Shown here: positions 5,612 to 5,663 of the stretch, piece by piece | Position numbering within the stretch: position 1 is the first letter of the stretch | Layout: each line of letters starts with the position of its first letter | Assembly: GCA_017883495.1 (NCBI GenBank) | Contig: JADGNL010000026.1 | Location: 1-5,663 of the forward strand | DNA length: 5,663 bases | Direction of reading: 5' to 3' | DNA from: Methanomicrobiales archaeon | GTDB lineage: Archaea; Halobacteriota; Methanomicrobia; Methanomicrobiales; Methanospirillaceae | Translations under genes and position numbers: made by a program | The notes under the pieces: generated by a model | What the model was told of the DNA's origin: nothing | Database searches by the model: none | What the model saw: only the letters and a program-made list of their open reading frames with translations

Positions 5612-5663
5612 TCCTCGCGGATACGACCACGGGCGTGATCGTGACCGGCGCCACGGGCCGCCA
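5608..5663 (+). CDS. sucD: Succinyl-CoA synthetase alpha subunit, N-terminal fragment
   Basis: Only 18 complete codons lie in the window; the frame is open to the right edge. They read MILADTTTGVIVTGATGR, and the next codon begins CA, so it is Q or H. This matches the start of SucD proteins, where a short strand and a G-I-T-G-x-Q type loop open the CoA-binding Rossmann domain; here the loop reads GATGR. The catalytic phospho-histidine lies far downstream, outside the window. The ATG overlaps the sucC stop as ATGA and is preceded by GGAGG, as expected for the partner subunit of the same enzyme. The identification rests on this short N-terminus together with its place directly after sucC. Confidence 0.85.
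   Translation, partial: MILADTTTGVIVTGATGR

Noticed and set aside
1..5663. Frequent CTCGAG and GAGCTCGAG-like words suggesting a repeat
   Set aside because: They follow from the preferred Leu (CTC) and Glu (GAG) codons and are not spaced or arranged as a repeat; no CRISPR-like or direct-repeat array was seen.

Overview
The window is a compact, very GC-rich piece of what looks like a methanogenic archaeon's genome, most likely in or near the order Methanomicrobiales. The assignment is inferred from four things: a two-subunit class I fumarase, a four-subunit 2-oxoglutarate:ferredoxin oxidoreductase in the order ferredoxin-alpha-beta-gamma, an archaeal TATA-like element (CAAATACTTTT) in the one real gap inside the block, and Shine-Dalgarno sites of the GGAGGTG type. 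Codons end overwhelmingly in G or C, with CTC, GAG, ATC and GTC preferred throughout, and no stretch differs in composition. I see no mobile element, CRISPR array, RNA gene or repeat.

Layout. Bases 1-345 hold the 5' part of a minus-strand gene for an unrecognised acidic protein that runs off the left edge. Bases 346-420 are a short divergent promoter region. The plus strand then carries fumA-type alpha (421-1248) and fumB-type beta (1249-1779) fumarase subunits. A 60-base gap with a promoter signal follows. After it come korD (1840-2112), korA (2109-3212, TTG start), korB (3209-3997), korC (3994-4539, GTG start), sucC (4526-5611) and the first 18 complete codons of sucD, which runs off the right edge. 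From korD onward every stop overlaps the next start, so this part is almost certainly one translationally coupled operon.

How the genes work together. Fumarase (malate/fumarate), succinyl-CoA synthetase (succinate/succinyl-CoA) and Kor (succinyl-CoA + CO2 + reduced ferredoxin to 2-oxoglutarate) are three steps of the incomplete reductive TCA branch that methanogens use to make 2-oxoglutarate for glutamate synthesis. The reductive direction is known methanogen physiology, not something the sequence proves. Malate dehydrogenase and fumarate reductase, needed to complete the branch, are not in the window.

This is mostly a well-known metabolic block, and I do not see a new system in it. The points most worth a second look are the unusual spacing of the second iron-sulfur motif in KorD, the uncharacterised cysteine-containing gene at the left edge, and the promoter arrangement that may split fumarase from the kor-suc operon.
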